The position numbers and the translations under genes were made by a program. The notes under the pieces were generated by a model. That model made no database searches and had not been told where the DNA came from. It was given only the letters and a program-made list of their open reading frames with translations. Below, piece after piece: positions 1 through 6,498 of a DNA stretch of 6,498 nt (position 1 is the stretch's first letter; each line of letters opens with the position of its first letter). This DNA comes from Candidatus Zhuqueibacterota bacterium (lineage in GTDB: Bacteria; SM23-31; B21-G16): assembly GCA_003644825.1 (NCBI GenBank), contig QNDJ01000100.1, forward strand, positions 1 through 6,498, in the 5' to 3' direction.

Positions 1-8
1 GAAATGAA

Positions 9-71
9 ATGTATAAAAAATGTTTTTTGTACATATTCCTGTTATTACTTATACCATTTTTTGTATTTTCA
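9..71 (+). other. Signal peptide of the S9 peptidase
   Basis: Residues 1-21 show a short positive N-region (YKK), a continuous hydrophobic core and a polar end with V19-F20-S21 before Gln22-Ala23, which fits signal peptidase I. Cys5 is too close to the start to be a lipoprotein cysteine. The ending FVFS is nearly the same as in the downstream tricorn homolog, so both proteins probably leave the cytoplasm by the Sec route. Confidence 0.8.
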
Positions 72-2039
72 CAGGCTGTTAATAAAAGACCCTGGAATAT
101 AGAGGATACTTTTCGCATAAAGAACATTGGTAACTTACAGGTTTCCCCTGATAATAGATATTTACTTTTCACTGTAAGTAAGAGGAGTCTCAGAGATAAT
201 CGTTCTTATACGAGTATATGGGTTATGCCTGCAAAGGGAGGAGAGCCTGTGTCATTGACTTCTCTGAATGGTTCTGCTTTTAGTCCGAGATGGTCACCAG
301 ATGGCAGGAAAATTGCTTATTTTTCGACTGATAAAGATGGATTAGGATTATGGATAATGAACAGGGATGGTTCTGTAAAGAGAAAGTTAACCATCCTTGA
401 AAGGTCTAATGCTTATCTCGGTATGAGAGGGAATGAGCTTAGCTGGTCGCCCTGTGGTAAGATGCTTGCGTATACAGCTGCGGGGCCAAGGCATTATACA
501 AATATACCAAGACCTACTGATCCACCTAATGGTAATGATGTTATGGTTGTGGATAGACTTTTATATAAAGCGTTTTACTATTATTCAGACCTGCGCAGGA
601 CTTATGTATGGGTGATATCTGCTGATGGTGGTAAGCCCAGACAGATATCGTTTGGAGATTACGATTATCATTCTATATCGTGGTCGCCAGATGGTAAAAG
701 AATCGCCTGTGTATCAAATAGAACTGGAAAGGATGATTATAATGCAAATAATGATATATGCTTACTCTCAGTTGATGGTAGCGATATGATACAGTTGACT
801 CATACCGTTGGTCCTGAATATACACCTGTATATTCTCCTGATGGTAAGAAGATTGCATACCTCGGCAGGATAAGGGACCACAGAAGTAAGGAGAGCGATG
901 CTGAACTTCGCAAGGTTTATGTAATACCTTCTGATGGTGGAGCTCCTGTTAATTTAACGGCTCCTCTTGATCGCTGGAGTCAATCCCCGACGTGGAGTTA
1001 TGATAGTAAAGAGGTATATTTTACTGCTCAGAATTCCGGTAGAGTATGTTTATACAGGGCGCCTGCTGATGGTGGAAAAGTTATACCTGTTATTGAGGAT
1101 AACGGTCAGATAACAAGTTTTTCTCTCGGGAAAAATGGTGAAATATTTTATGTATACACAGATTTTACACATCCGCCTGAAATATACTGGAGTATTGTTT
1201 ATGGCAGTGGAAAAGAGAAGTTAACTTCTTTTAACAAAAAAATAACAGAAGAAGTGGAAATTATTGAAAGTGAAGAGTTTTCTTATCCAAGTTTTGATGG
1301 ATTGAGAATAGAAGGATGGTTAATGAAACCTTATGGGTTTAAAAAGGGGAAGAAGTATCCTATGGTTCTTGCTGTGCATGGTGGTCCTCATGGTCAGTAT
1401 GGATACAGACTTTCCCGAACTTATTTATTTCAATTTCTCGCAGCTAATGGATATGTAGTTGTATTCATTAATCCGAGAGGTAGTTCAGGTTATGGCCAGA
1501 AATTTTCAGACGGCTGTGTTGGAGACCTTGGTGGTGGCGATTATAAAGACCTTATGTGTGGAGTTGATTATGTTCTTAAGAAATATGATTTTATTGACCC
1601 TGATAGACTGGGTGTAACCGGTGGAAGCTATGGCGGTTATATGACTAACTGGATAATAACCCACACCAATAGATTTAAAGCTGCAGTTCCTGTTGCAAGC
1701 ATAAGTAATCTTATAAGTCAGTGGGGTACCGATGCCAATACTTTATGGTTTGAGAGTGATGGGGGGGGTATGCCTTTTGAGAATTATGAAAAAGCCTGGG
1801 ATATGTCACCTCTTAAATATATTAAAAATTGTAATACTCCAACACTCTTTATTCACGGGGCCTGGGATTTTTGTGTAAATCTTGGTCAGGCAGAAGAAAT
1901 GTTCACTGCTCTGAAAAAATTGGGAGTTGAAACCGTATTGGCTATTTATCCTAATGAAGGTCACGGTGTTCGTCAACCTGCTCACATTGTTGACTATTAT
2001 GAAAGAACACTTAACTGGTTCAATAAATATTTAAGGTGA
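9..2039 (+). CDS. Exported S9-family serine peptidase (acylaminoacyl-peptidase / dipeptidyl-peptidase type)
   Basis: This 676-residue protein is a prolyl-oligopeptidase-superfamily peptidase that should cleave short peptides. A signal peptide covers residues 1-21 (MYKK, hydrophobic core, likely cut after VFS21), with no lipobox, so it is probably periplasmic or secreted. Residues about 40-400 form a beta-propeller with TolB/PD40-like motifs: SPD at 46, WSPDG at 95, WSPCG at 146, WSPDG at 225, YSPDG at 275 and a degenerate WSYDS at 329. The propeller normally restricts access to small substrates. The alpha/beta-hydrolase domain spans about 420-676, with HGGPH at 457-461, nucleophile Ser540 in GGSYGGYM, Asp620 in HGAWD and His652 in NEGHG. 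The motifs fit the S9C branch best (acylaminoacyl-peptidase, YuxL-like), but exact specificity (acyl-amino acid, dipeptide or Pro-directed) cannot be read. The start is supported by the signal peptide; only eight bases precede it, so its ribosome binding site is not visible. It precedes the tricorn homolog on the same strand. Confidence 0.95.
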   Translation: MYKKCFLYIFLLLLIPFFVFSQAVNKRPWNIEDTFRIKNIGNLQVSPDNRYLLFTVSKRSLRDNRSYTSIWVMPAKGGEPVSLTSLNGSAFSPRWSPDGRKIAYFSTDKDGLGLWIMNRDGSVKRKLTILERSNAYLGMRGNELSWSPCGKMLAYTAAGPRHYTNIPRPTDPPNGNDVMVVDRLLYKAFYYYSDLRRTYVWVISADGGKPRQISFGDYDYHSISWSPDGKRIACVSNRTGKDDYNANNDICLLSVDGSDMIQLTHTVGPEYTPVYSPDGKKIAYLGRIRDHRSKESDAELRKVYVIPSDGGAPVNLTAPLDRWSQSPTWSYDSKEVYFTAQNSGRVCLYRAPADGGKVIPVIEDNGQITSFSLGKNGEIFYVYTDFTHPPEIYWSIVYGSGKEKLTSFNKKITEEVEIIESEEFSYPSFDGLRIEGWLMKPYGFKKGKKYPMVLAVHGGPHGQYGYRLSRTYLFQFLAANGYVVVFINPRGSSGYGQKFSDGCVGDLGGGDYKDLMCGVDYVLKKYDFIDPDRLGVTGGSYGGYMTNWIITHTNRFKAAVPVASISNLISQWGTDANTLWFESDGGGMPFENYEKAWDMSPLKYIKNCNTPTLFIHGAWDFCVNLGQAEEMFTALKKLGVETVLAIYPNEGHGVRQPAHIVDYYERTLNWFNKYLR

Positions 2040-2129
2040 TTTATAGGGCTTAAAGAATGATTACTAATTTATTGTGAAACAAATGAAATAGATACTCGTA
2101 AAAAATTATTATAGCTGTTCATAAATTTA

Positions 2130-2157
2130 TTGAGTTTCTTTTTTTCATTGCTATTAA
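2130..2157 (+). promoter_or_regulatory. Possible weak sigma-70-like promoter for the tricorn gene
   Basis: TTGAGT (2130-2135) and TATTAA (2152-2157) are separated by 16 bases and sit about 40 bases before the start codon. Each box departs from consensus and the whole gap is AT-rich, so such matches are easily found by chance. If real, the tricorn gene can be transcribed without the S9 gene; if not, the two are probably cotranscribed. Confidence 0.25.
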
Positions 2158-2182
2158 TTAACTGCATAAAAATATAAAATAC

Positions 2183-2189
2183 AGGAGGT
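2183..2189 (+). promoter_or_regulatory. Ribosome binding site of the tricorn gene
   Basis: AGGAGGT lies six bases before the ATG at 2196, a near-perfect Shine-Dalgarno match. An in-frame TGA at 2193-2195 directly precedes the ATG, so no upstream start in this frame is possible and the start is well fixed. Confidence 0.9.
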
Positions 2190-2195
2190 AATTGA

Positions 2196-2258
2196 ATGAG
2201 AAAGTTTATTCTATTTTTAATTATTTTTTTTCTGTTGCTCCCGGCTTTTGTTTTTTCC
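2196..2258 (+). other. Signal peptide of the tricorn homolog
   Basis: Residues 1-21 comprise MRK, a long Ile/Leu/Phe core and the ending V19-F20-S21 before Ser22-Asp23, a plausible signal peptidase I site. No lipobox cysteine follows. This predicts export of a protein whose archaeal relative is cytosolic. Confidence 0.8.
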
Positions 2259-5200
2259 TCAGATTATACCAGATTGCTGAGGTCCCCGGATATAAGTCAT
2301 AATAAGATTGTTTTTGTGTATGGTGGAGACCTATGGACGGTATCAATTGAAGGCGGAGAGGCAATGAGATTAACTGCTCATCCTGGTATTGAAGTTTCTC
2401 CAAAGTTTTCCCCGGATGGAAAGTATATTGCTTTTTCCGGTCAGTATGATGGGAATACAGACGTTTATGTGGTTTCTGCTGAGGGCGGAGAACCAAAACG
2501 ATTGACCTTCCATCCTGGCAGTGACCTGGTTCTGGGGTGGACACCAGACGGTAAGAAGATTTTATTTCAATCAGCCAGATTAAGCTACAGTAGATTTCAC
2601 AGGTTGTTTACAATTGATATAAATGGTGGTTATCCAGAGGTACTACCAATGCCTATGGCAGAACTTGCTGATTATTCCCCGGATGGATGTTACATTGCAT
2701 ATACACCCCTTGCAAATGCTTTTGACACCTGGAAAAGATATAGAGGGGGAAGAACAACACCTATCTGGATATTCAATTTTACTGATAACTCTATAGTAGA
2801 AATTCCTCACGAAAATGCCAGTGATACTTTTCCTATGTGGGTTGGAGATAAAATTTATTTTCTTTCGGACAGGAATGGCACAATGAATCTTTTTTCTTAT
2901 GATACAAAATCTGGCAGGGTCAATCAGTTAACTTACAGCACCGAGTTTGATATAAAGTCAGCTTCAGCAGGAGATAACCTGATAGTTTATGAATGTGGAG
3001 GATACCTTTATATATTTGACCCTTCTGAAAATAGTTCAAAAAGGGTCAATATTAAAGTTCCCAGTGACCTTATAAATGTTCGACCTAAATTTATAAAGGT
3101 GGCGAATCAAATATTAGATGGTGATATATCTCCAACAGGGGTTAGAGCAGTGTTTGAGGCACACGGTGAAATCCTTACAGTTCCTGCTAAAAAAGGTGAT
3201 ATTAGAAATCTTACTAAATCTCCAGGAGCATGTGACAGATATCCGGCATGGTCTCCTGATGGACAATCAATTGCATACTTTTCTGATGCTGACGGTGAGT
3301 ATGCTCTGTATATTGTAGACCAGAAGGGAGAAAAAAAACCGACAAAAATAGCTTTTGAGAATCCTTCTTTCTATTATACGCCCCGATGGTCACCTGATAG
3401 TAAAAAGATTGCTTTTACTGATAAGCATTTACATCTTTATTATTTGGATGTTGAGAAAAAGACACCTATACTTGTGGATACTGACCTTTATTCTGACCCT
3501 GAACGTTCATTAACTCCTGTATGGTCTCCTGATAGTAAGTGGCTTGCATATTCCAGGAGAGTTAATAAGATATTCAGGGCTATTTTCCTGTATTCGCTTG
3601 ACGCTGGGGAATCATATCAGATTACCGACGGAATGAGTGACGCCGTTTCACCATCTTTTGATAAAGATGGTAAATATCTCTTTTTTCTTGCAAGTACAGA
3701 CGCCGGGCCCAAAAAGTGCTGGCTTGACCTTTCTTCATATCCACAACAGGTTACGATGAATATTTACCTTGCAGTTCTTAACAAGGAATTACCATCGCCT
3801 TTTGCACCGGAAAGTGATGATGAAAAAGAAACAAAAAAAGAGGAAAAGGTAAAGGAGACTAAAAAAGAAGAAAAAAAGGAAAGCAAAGTAATAAAAATCG
3901 ATTTAGATGGTATAAGTCAGCGGATTATATCTGTTCCTGTTCCAGCAAGAAACTATACAAATTTGACCGCATGTGATGGTAAATATCTATTTTATATGGA
4001 GTATGTTCCCAATCAACCCGGAAGAAAACTCAATCGATTTGATATGAAAAAAAGAAAAGCAGAAACCTTTATGACAGGTATATCAGGATACACAATCTCT
4101 CATAATGGGAAAAAACTTTTATATATGGCAAGGAATGTATTTGGTATAGTTCCTACTTCGGGAAAACCAAAACCCGGACAGGGAAAATTAAATACTTCTG
4201 CGATGGAGGTAAAAATTGACCCGAGAAAAGAATGGAAACAGATGTTCTATGAAGCGTGGCGTATTAACAGGGATTTCTTTTATGATCCTGGGATGCACGG
4301 TGTTGACTGGAAAATGATGTATAAAAAGTATGCAGAAATGCTGCCCTATGCTGCTCATAGAAGTGATATTAATTTTCTGATTGGAGAGCTAATTGGGGAG
4401 CTTCATGTGGGGCATGCTTATGTTGGAGGTGGAGATTATCCAGAGATTGAGAGAGTTCCAGGGGGGCTATTGGGTGCTGATTATGAAATTGTTAATGGAA
4501 GGTATAGAATTAAAAAGATTTACAGTGGTTTGAACTGGAACCCTGACCTGAGAGCACCTCTTACGGAACCCGGTGTTAATGTAAAAGAAGGTGATTACAT
4601 CCTGAGTGTAAACGGTAGGGAACTCGATGGTTCTATGAATATATTTAGCCTCTTTGAAAAAACAGCAGGAAAACAGGTTACTTTACAGGTAAATTCGGAA
4701 CCAGTTATGGAGGGAAGTAGAAAGATTATAGTTGTTCCTATTGCAAATGAAATGGGTTTAAGAAATCGTAATTGGGTTGAAGGAAACAGAAAGCGTGTTG
4801 AGGAATTATCAGGTGGCAGAGTTGGATATGTATACTTACCAAATACATCAGTTGCAGGTTATATTTATTTTAACCGTTATTTCTTTTCCCAGTTAGATAA
4901 GGAGGGATTGGTTGTTGACGAGAGATTTAATGGTGGAGGTTATGCTGCTGATTATATTGTTGATATGCTTAACAGGCCGCTTTTGAACTACTGGGCTACA
5001 AGAGATGGAAAAGATTTTACAACACCTCTTGGTTCGATTTTTGGACCCAAAGCAATGATAATAAATGAGTATGCTGGTTCAGGAGGAGATGCTCTACCAC
5101 TTTATTTCAGGCGTCGCAAGATTGGACCCCTTGTTGGTAAGCGTACCTGGGGTGGTCTTATCGGGATTTATGATTATCCTCGACTTATGGATGGGGGTTA

Positions 5201-5417
5201 TGTTACAGCTCCACGGGTCGCAATATGGAGCCCTGATGGGGAATGGGAAGTGGAAAATATTGGTGTATATCCTGATATTGAAGTGGAAATGACACCTGCA
5301 GAAGTTATTAATGGCCATGACCCCCAGCTTGAAAAGGCTGTTGAGGTTGTTCTTGAAGCTTTGAAAAAACACCCAATTCACAAACCTTCAAGACCACCAT
5401 ATCCTATTAAGAGGTAA
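2196..5417 (+). CDS. tri: Exported tricorn protease homolog (S41 family)
   Basis: This 1073-residue serine protease is close in length to Thermoplasma tricorn (about 1070), which cuts peptides into short oligopeptides inside a large oligomer. Domain order is canonical: signal peptide (1-21), first propeller (about 25-290; FSPDG at 71, WTPDG at 115, YSPDG at 160), second propeller (about 295-670; WSPDG at 352, WSPDS at 398 and 443) with a Lys/Glu-rich insert at 540-564, C1 helical domain (about 676-755), PDZ (about 756-850, with EGDYILSVNG) and C2 (about 873-1045). Catalytic residues by motif are His740 (GHAYVGGGD), Ser962 (AGSGGD) and Glu1020 (VENIGVYPD), matching archaeal His746, Ser965 and Glu1023; NGGG at 912-915 is the likely oxyanion loop. 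Gly739 stands where archaeal tricorn has Ser745. Unlike archaeal tricorn it carries a signal peptide, so it should act in the periplasm or outside. It follows the S9 peptidase gene by 156 bases, and both probably degrade peptides. Confidence 0.96.
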   Translation: MRKFILFLIIFFLLLPAFVFSSDYTRLLRSPDISHNKIVFVYGGDLWTVSIEGGEAMRLTAHPGIEVSPKFSPDGKYIAFSGQYDGNTDVYVVSAEGGEPKRLTFHPGSDLVLGWTPDGKKILFQSARLSYSRFHRLFTIDINGGYPEVLPMPMAELADYSPDGCYIAYTPLANAFDTWKRYRGGRTTPIWIFNFTDNSIVEIPHENASDTFPMWVGDKIYFLSDRNGTMNLFSYDTKSGRVNQLTYSTEFDIKSASAGDNLIVYECGGYLYIFDPSENSSKRVNIKVPSDLINVRPKFIKVANQILDGDISPTGVRAVFEAHGEILTVPAKKGDIRNLTKSPGACDRYPAWSPDGQSIAYFSDADGEYALYIVDQKGEKKPTKIAFENPSFYYTPRWSPDSKKIAFTDKHLHLYYLDVEKKTPILVDTDLYSDPERSLTPVWSPDSKWLAYSRRVNKIFRAIFLYSLDAGESYQITDGMSDAVSPSFDKDGKYLFFLASTDAGPKKCWLDLSSYPQQVTMNIYLAVLNKELPSPFAPESDDEKETKKEEKVKETKKEEKKESKVIKIDLDGISQRIISVPVPARNYTNLTACDGKYLFYMEYVPNQPGRKLNRFDMKKRKAETFMTGISGYTISHNGKKLLYMARNVFGIVPTSGKPKPGQGKLNTSAMEVKIDPRKEWKQMFYEAWRINRDFFYDPGMHGVDWKMMYKKYAEMLPYAAHRSDINFLIGELIGELHVGHAYVGGGDYPEIERVPGGLLGADYEIVNGRYRIKKIYSGLNWNPDLRAPLTEPGVNVKEGDYILSVNGRELDGSMNIFSLFEKTAGKQVTLQVNSEPVMEGSRKIIVVPIANEMGLRNRNWVEGNRKRVEELSGGRVGYVYLPNTSVAGYIYFNRYFFSQLDKEGLVVDERFNGGGYAADYIVDMLNRPLLNYWATRDGKDFTTPLGSIFGPKAMIINEYAGSGGDALPLYFRRRKIGPLVGKRTWGGLIGIYDYPRLMDGGYVTAPRVAIWSPDGEWEVENIGVYPDIEVEMTPAEVINGHDPQLEKAVEVVLEALKKHPIHKPSRPPYPIKR
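3813..3887 (+). other. Lys/Glu-rich charged insert in the tricorn homolog
   Basis: Residues 540-564 are almost only Lys, Glu and Asp with a KETKKEE-like unit occurring twice (KETKKEEK at about 544 and again at about 553). The stretch lies within the second propeller, just before the strand-like IKIDLDG segment, and is probably a flexible solvent-exposed loop. At DNA level it is a purine run of A and G, which is prone to length change by slippage. Confidence 0.8.
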
Positions 5418-5428
5418 ATAAAAGTAAA

Positions 5429-5475
5429 TATACCCCTGCTCCAGATACAATTTTCTCTGGAGCGGGGGGGGTATA
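5429..5475. terminator. Probable bidirectional intrinsic terminator
   Basis: The left arm TATACCCCTGCTCCAGA (5429-5445) pairs with the right arm at 5456-5475 around a 10-base loop (5446-5455). GCTCCAGA/TCTGGAGC is a perfect 8-bp core; CCCCT pairs with part of an eight-G run, leaving about three unpaired G, and the outer TATA ends pair again. On the plus strand a T6 tract follows at 5482-5487, six bases beyond the stem. On the minus strand a T-rich stretch follows directly (complement of 5416-5428). It lies between the convergent stops at 5417 and 5506, so it probably ends transcripts from both directions. Confidence 0.75.
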
Positions 5476-5505
5476 CAAATGTTTTTTCTGAAAAAATTAA
5501 CGGGT

Positions 5506-6498
5506 TTAACAGGGTTGTACTATTTTAAGGTGTTCTTCAACGTATTTTTCGTTTTTACAATATTTTTTAGCTTCTTTTAATCTGTTAATAGCTTCATTTA
5601 AATTTCCTTTTTTATAGAAAATCCAGCCTATTGTATCTAAATGAAAACATTTTTCAGAGTCTGTCCTTGAAAGATTCAGTGCTTTAAAAGCAAGTTTGCT
5701 GGATTTATCAAGATTTTTACCCTGAAAAGCATATATCCAGGCTGGAATTCCATAAAACATACTGTGTATTTCGAATCCTGCTCTTTTTTGAAAACTAATT
5801 GCTTTTTCGCACATTTCAACGGTTTTATCGAATTCACCTGTTGTATATAACCTGTGAATGGTTATGTAGTAATCTAAAACAACTTTAGTAGACAGGTTTC
5901 CCGTTATTTGGAGGGAATTTTCCATTAGTTTCTTTCTTGCTTCCCCGATTTTAATCATTCTTAATGCTGGATTTCTGTTCTCTTTTAGCCAGTAATGATA
6001 ATCCTGGAGAATAATTTCTCTGGAGTTCTTGCTCATATTCTGAAAAATTTTATTTTGAACTTCTTCATTTATATTATGAATAACCCGTGTTATAACTCTT
6101 CTGTCAGTTTTTCTCAAAAGCAATTGAATTTGTATATTATTTAGTTCTCCTATGATTTTATCAAACAGATGACTTTTCAGGATGAGCTCTGTTTCAATAC
6201 TGATTCTTTTATCTTCTTTTCTTTTTAACAATGTATATAATCTTTTTAAATTTACTGGTAGACTAATTCTTTTTTTAGAATACAGGTTGAATAGAGTATT
6301 AAGACAATCCCGTTTAACCATTGTCATTTCAACAGGAGATTCCAGATTTGTTTTCAGGGTTTCAATAAATTGCCTGGACGCATTTTTTGAAAGATTATTG
6401 CAGATTTTATCCTTCAAATCGTTCGATGAATCTGAAAATGCAAGAGCAAGTTTTTCTATGCCTTTATTTTTTATGAATTCCTGAATGAATATTCTCAA
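5506..6498 (-). CDS. FliG-like tandem-repeat protein with C-terminal TPRs (5' end outside the window)
   Basis: The frame is open from the window edge to a TAA at 5506-5508, giving 330 visible residues. The TTG at the edge is unlikely to be the true start, because it falls inside what looks like an ongoing repeat. Two copies resemble the C-terminal (FliG_C) segment of the flagellar rotor protein FliG: copy A around residues 8-70 (LKDKICNNLSKNASRQFIE) and copy B around 112-197 (VQNKIFQNMSKNSREIIL). Both match the FliG pattern of L/V-x-x-K-hydrophobic-x-x-N-M/L-S. Residues about 206-316 look like TPR or TPR-like helical hairpins, clearest at 286-312 (LDTIGWIFYKKGNLNEAINRL). No signal peptide or membrane segment is visible, so the visible part is probably cytoplasmic and a protein-protein interaction scaffold. 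Function is unknown; it is unlikely to be true FliG, because TPRs follow, the acidic torque pair is absent and no flagellar genes are near. It converges on the tricorn gene across the shared terminator. Confidence 0.85.
   Translation of the reverse strand: MRIFIQEFIKNKGIEKLALAFSDSSNDLKDKICNNLSKNASRQFIETLKTNLESPVEMTMVKRDCLNTLFNLYSKKRISLPVNLKRLYTLLKRKEDKRISIETELILKSHLFDKIIGELNNIQIQLLLRKTDRRVITRVIHNINEEVQNKIFQNMSKNSREIILQDYHYWLKENRNPALRMIKIGEARKKLMENSLQITGNLSTKVVLDYYITIHRLYTTGEFDKTVEMCEKAISFQKRAGFEIHSMFYGIPAWIYAFQGKNLDKSSKLAFKALNLSRTDSEKCFHLDTIGWIFYKKGNLNEAINRLKEAKKYCKNEKYVEEHLKIVQPC
5551..5883 (-). other. TPR-like helical repeat region
   Basis: Residues about 206-316 contain three helix-pair units: LYTTGEFDKTVEMCEKAI (about 217-234), AWIYAFQGKNLDKSSKLAFKAL (about 253-274) and IGWIFYKKGNLNEAINRLKEA (about 290-310). 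The G-x-x-x-x-A/S spacing and W/Y-x-x-G-x-hydrophobic pattern are those of tetratricopeptide repeats. Such arrays bind partner proteins; the partner cannot be guessed. Confidence 0.7.
6007..6066 (-). repeat. FliG_C-like motif, copy B
   Basis: Visible residues 145-164 (EEVQNKI..NMSKNSREII) form the best FliG-like match. The alignment extends upstream without gaps to residue 120, where NNIQIQLLL lies opposite the FliG DDR-IQ-LL helix. Copies A and B start about 118 residues apart and share K-I-x-x-N-L/M-S-K-N. Confidence 0.7.
6361..6420 (-). repeat. FliG_C-like motif, copy A
   Basis: Visible residues 27-46 (DLKDKI...NNLSK...) correspond to the helix-turn-helix core that in FliG reads like LREKF..NMSQRA. 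Without gaps, residues 13-37 can be aligned to the same 25-residue stretch of E. coli FliG as recalled from memory. The copy is followed by residues equivalent to the FliG GPVR region (ESPVEM here). Confidence 0.65.

Larger units (their letters stand above)
2040..2195 (+). other. AT-rich intergenic gap between the S9 peptidase and tricorn genes
   Basis: This 156-base gap has no GC-rich hairpin followed by a T tract, so no intrinsic terminator for the upstream gene is visible and readthrough into the tricorn gene is possible. It holds a perfect but AT-only palindrome (ATAAATTTAT, 2121-2130), a weak promoter-like pair and the ribosome binding site of the next gene. No small ORF with convincing signals was seen. 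Confidence 0.6.

Noticed and set aside
2121-2130. ATAAATTTAT palindrome as an operator
   Set aside because: A 10-base AT-only palindrome is expected by chance in such AT-rich sequence, and no second copy or known regulator match supports it.
2066-2132. Direct repeat AATTTATTG at 2066-2074 and 2124-2132
   Set aside because: Nine AT-rich bases repeated once, 58 bases apart start to start, carry little information and show no insertion or attachment-site context.
2221-2544. Minus-strand open frame of 107 codons within the tricorn gene
   Set aside because: It lies fully opposite a well-supported coding region, has no ribosome binding site that I can see and encodes a low-complexity, family-less peptide.
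295-3530. Recurring TGG-TCN-CCN-GAT-GG DNA motif across both plus-strand genes
   Set aside because: This is the codon signature of WSPDG propeller blades, not a DNA-level repeat; spacing follows the blades and third bases vary freely.
5094-5381. Minus-strand open frame of 95 codons opposite the tricorn catalytic domain
   Set aside because: It overlaps the conserved C2 domain including the VENIGVYPD motif, so it is an antisense shadow.
6182-6484. Plus-strand open frame of 100 codons opposite the FliG-like gene
   Set aside because: The opposite strand has recognisable repeat motifs across this stretch; this frame has a hydrophobic, random-looking composition and no start signals.
6496-6498. 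TTG at the window edge as the start codon of the minus-strand gene
   Set aside because: It sits at the boundary with no upstream sequence to show a ribosome binding site, and the residues after it are already part of a FliG-like helix. The gene most likely continues beyond the window.
5506-6498. Calling the minus-strand gene flagellar fliG
   Set aside because: The C-terminus is TPR-like, the FliG-like part is duplicated, the acidic torque pair is missing and no flagellar gene is visible nearby.

Overview
This is an A+T-rich bacterial segment with two complete genes on the plus strand and one incomplete gene on the minus strand. The organism cannot be named from this window. Sec-type signal peptides on both plus-strand proteins, a strong AGGAGGT ribosome binding site and a FliG-like protein point to a bacterium, probably with a periplasm. 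The tricorn homolog would also occur in archaea, but the rest of the picture does not look archaeal.

Positions 9-2039 (+) encode an exported S9-family serine peptidase: an N-terminal WSPDG-type beta-propeller followed by an alpha/beta-hydrolase domain with an intact Ser540/Asp620/His652 triad. After a 156-base AT-rich gap with no convincing terminator comes 2196-5417 (+), an exported tricorn-type protease (S41 family). It has two propellers, a Lys/Glu-rich insert, C1, PDZ and C2 domains, and catalytic His740, Ser962 and Glu1020. The two proteins probably act in one exported protein-degradation route. Tricorn would cut proteins or long peptides into short oligopeptides, and the S9 enzyme would trim these to di- or tripeptides or remove N-terminal residues. 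This echoes the archaeal tricorn/interacting-factor arrangement, but with an S9 peptidase as neighbour and outside the cytoplasm. The functional link is inferred from adjacency and family knowledge.

A hairpin at 5429-5475 lies in the gap between converging genes and probably ends transcription from both sides. The minus-strand gene (stop at 5506, 5' end beyond 6498) is the least ordinary item. Its visible 330 residues contain two tandem copies of a segment resembling the C-terminal domain of the flagellar rotor protein FliG, followed by TPR-like helical repeats. It lacks the acidic pair of the FliG torque helix and is not in a flagellar neighbourhood, so it looks like a FliG-fold repeat protein put to another use. 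No RNA genes, mobile elements or CRISPR arrays were seen.
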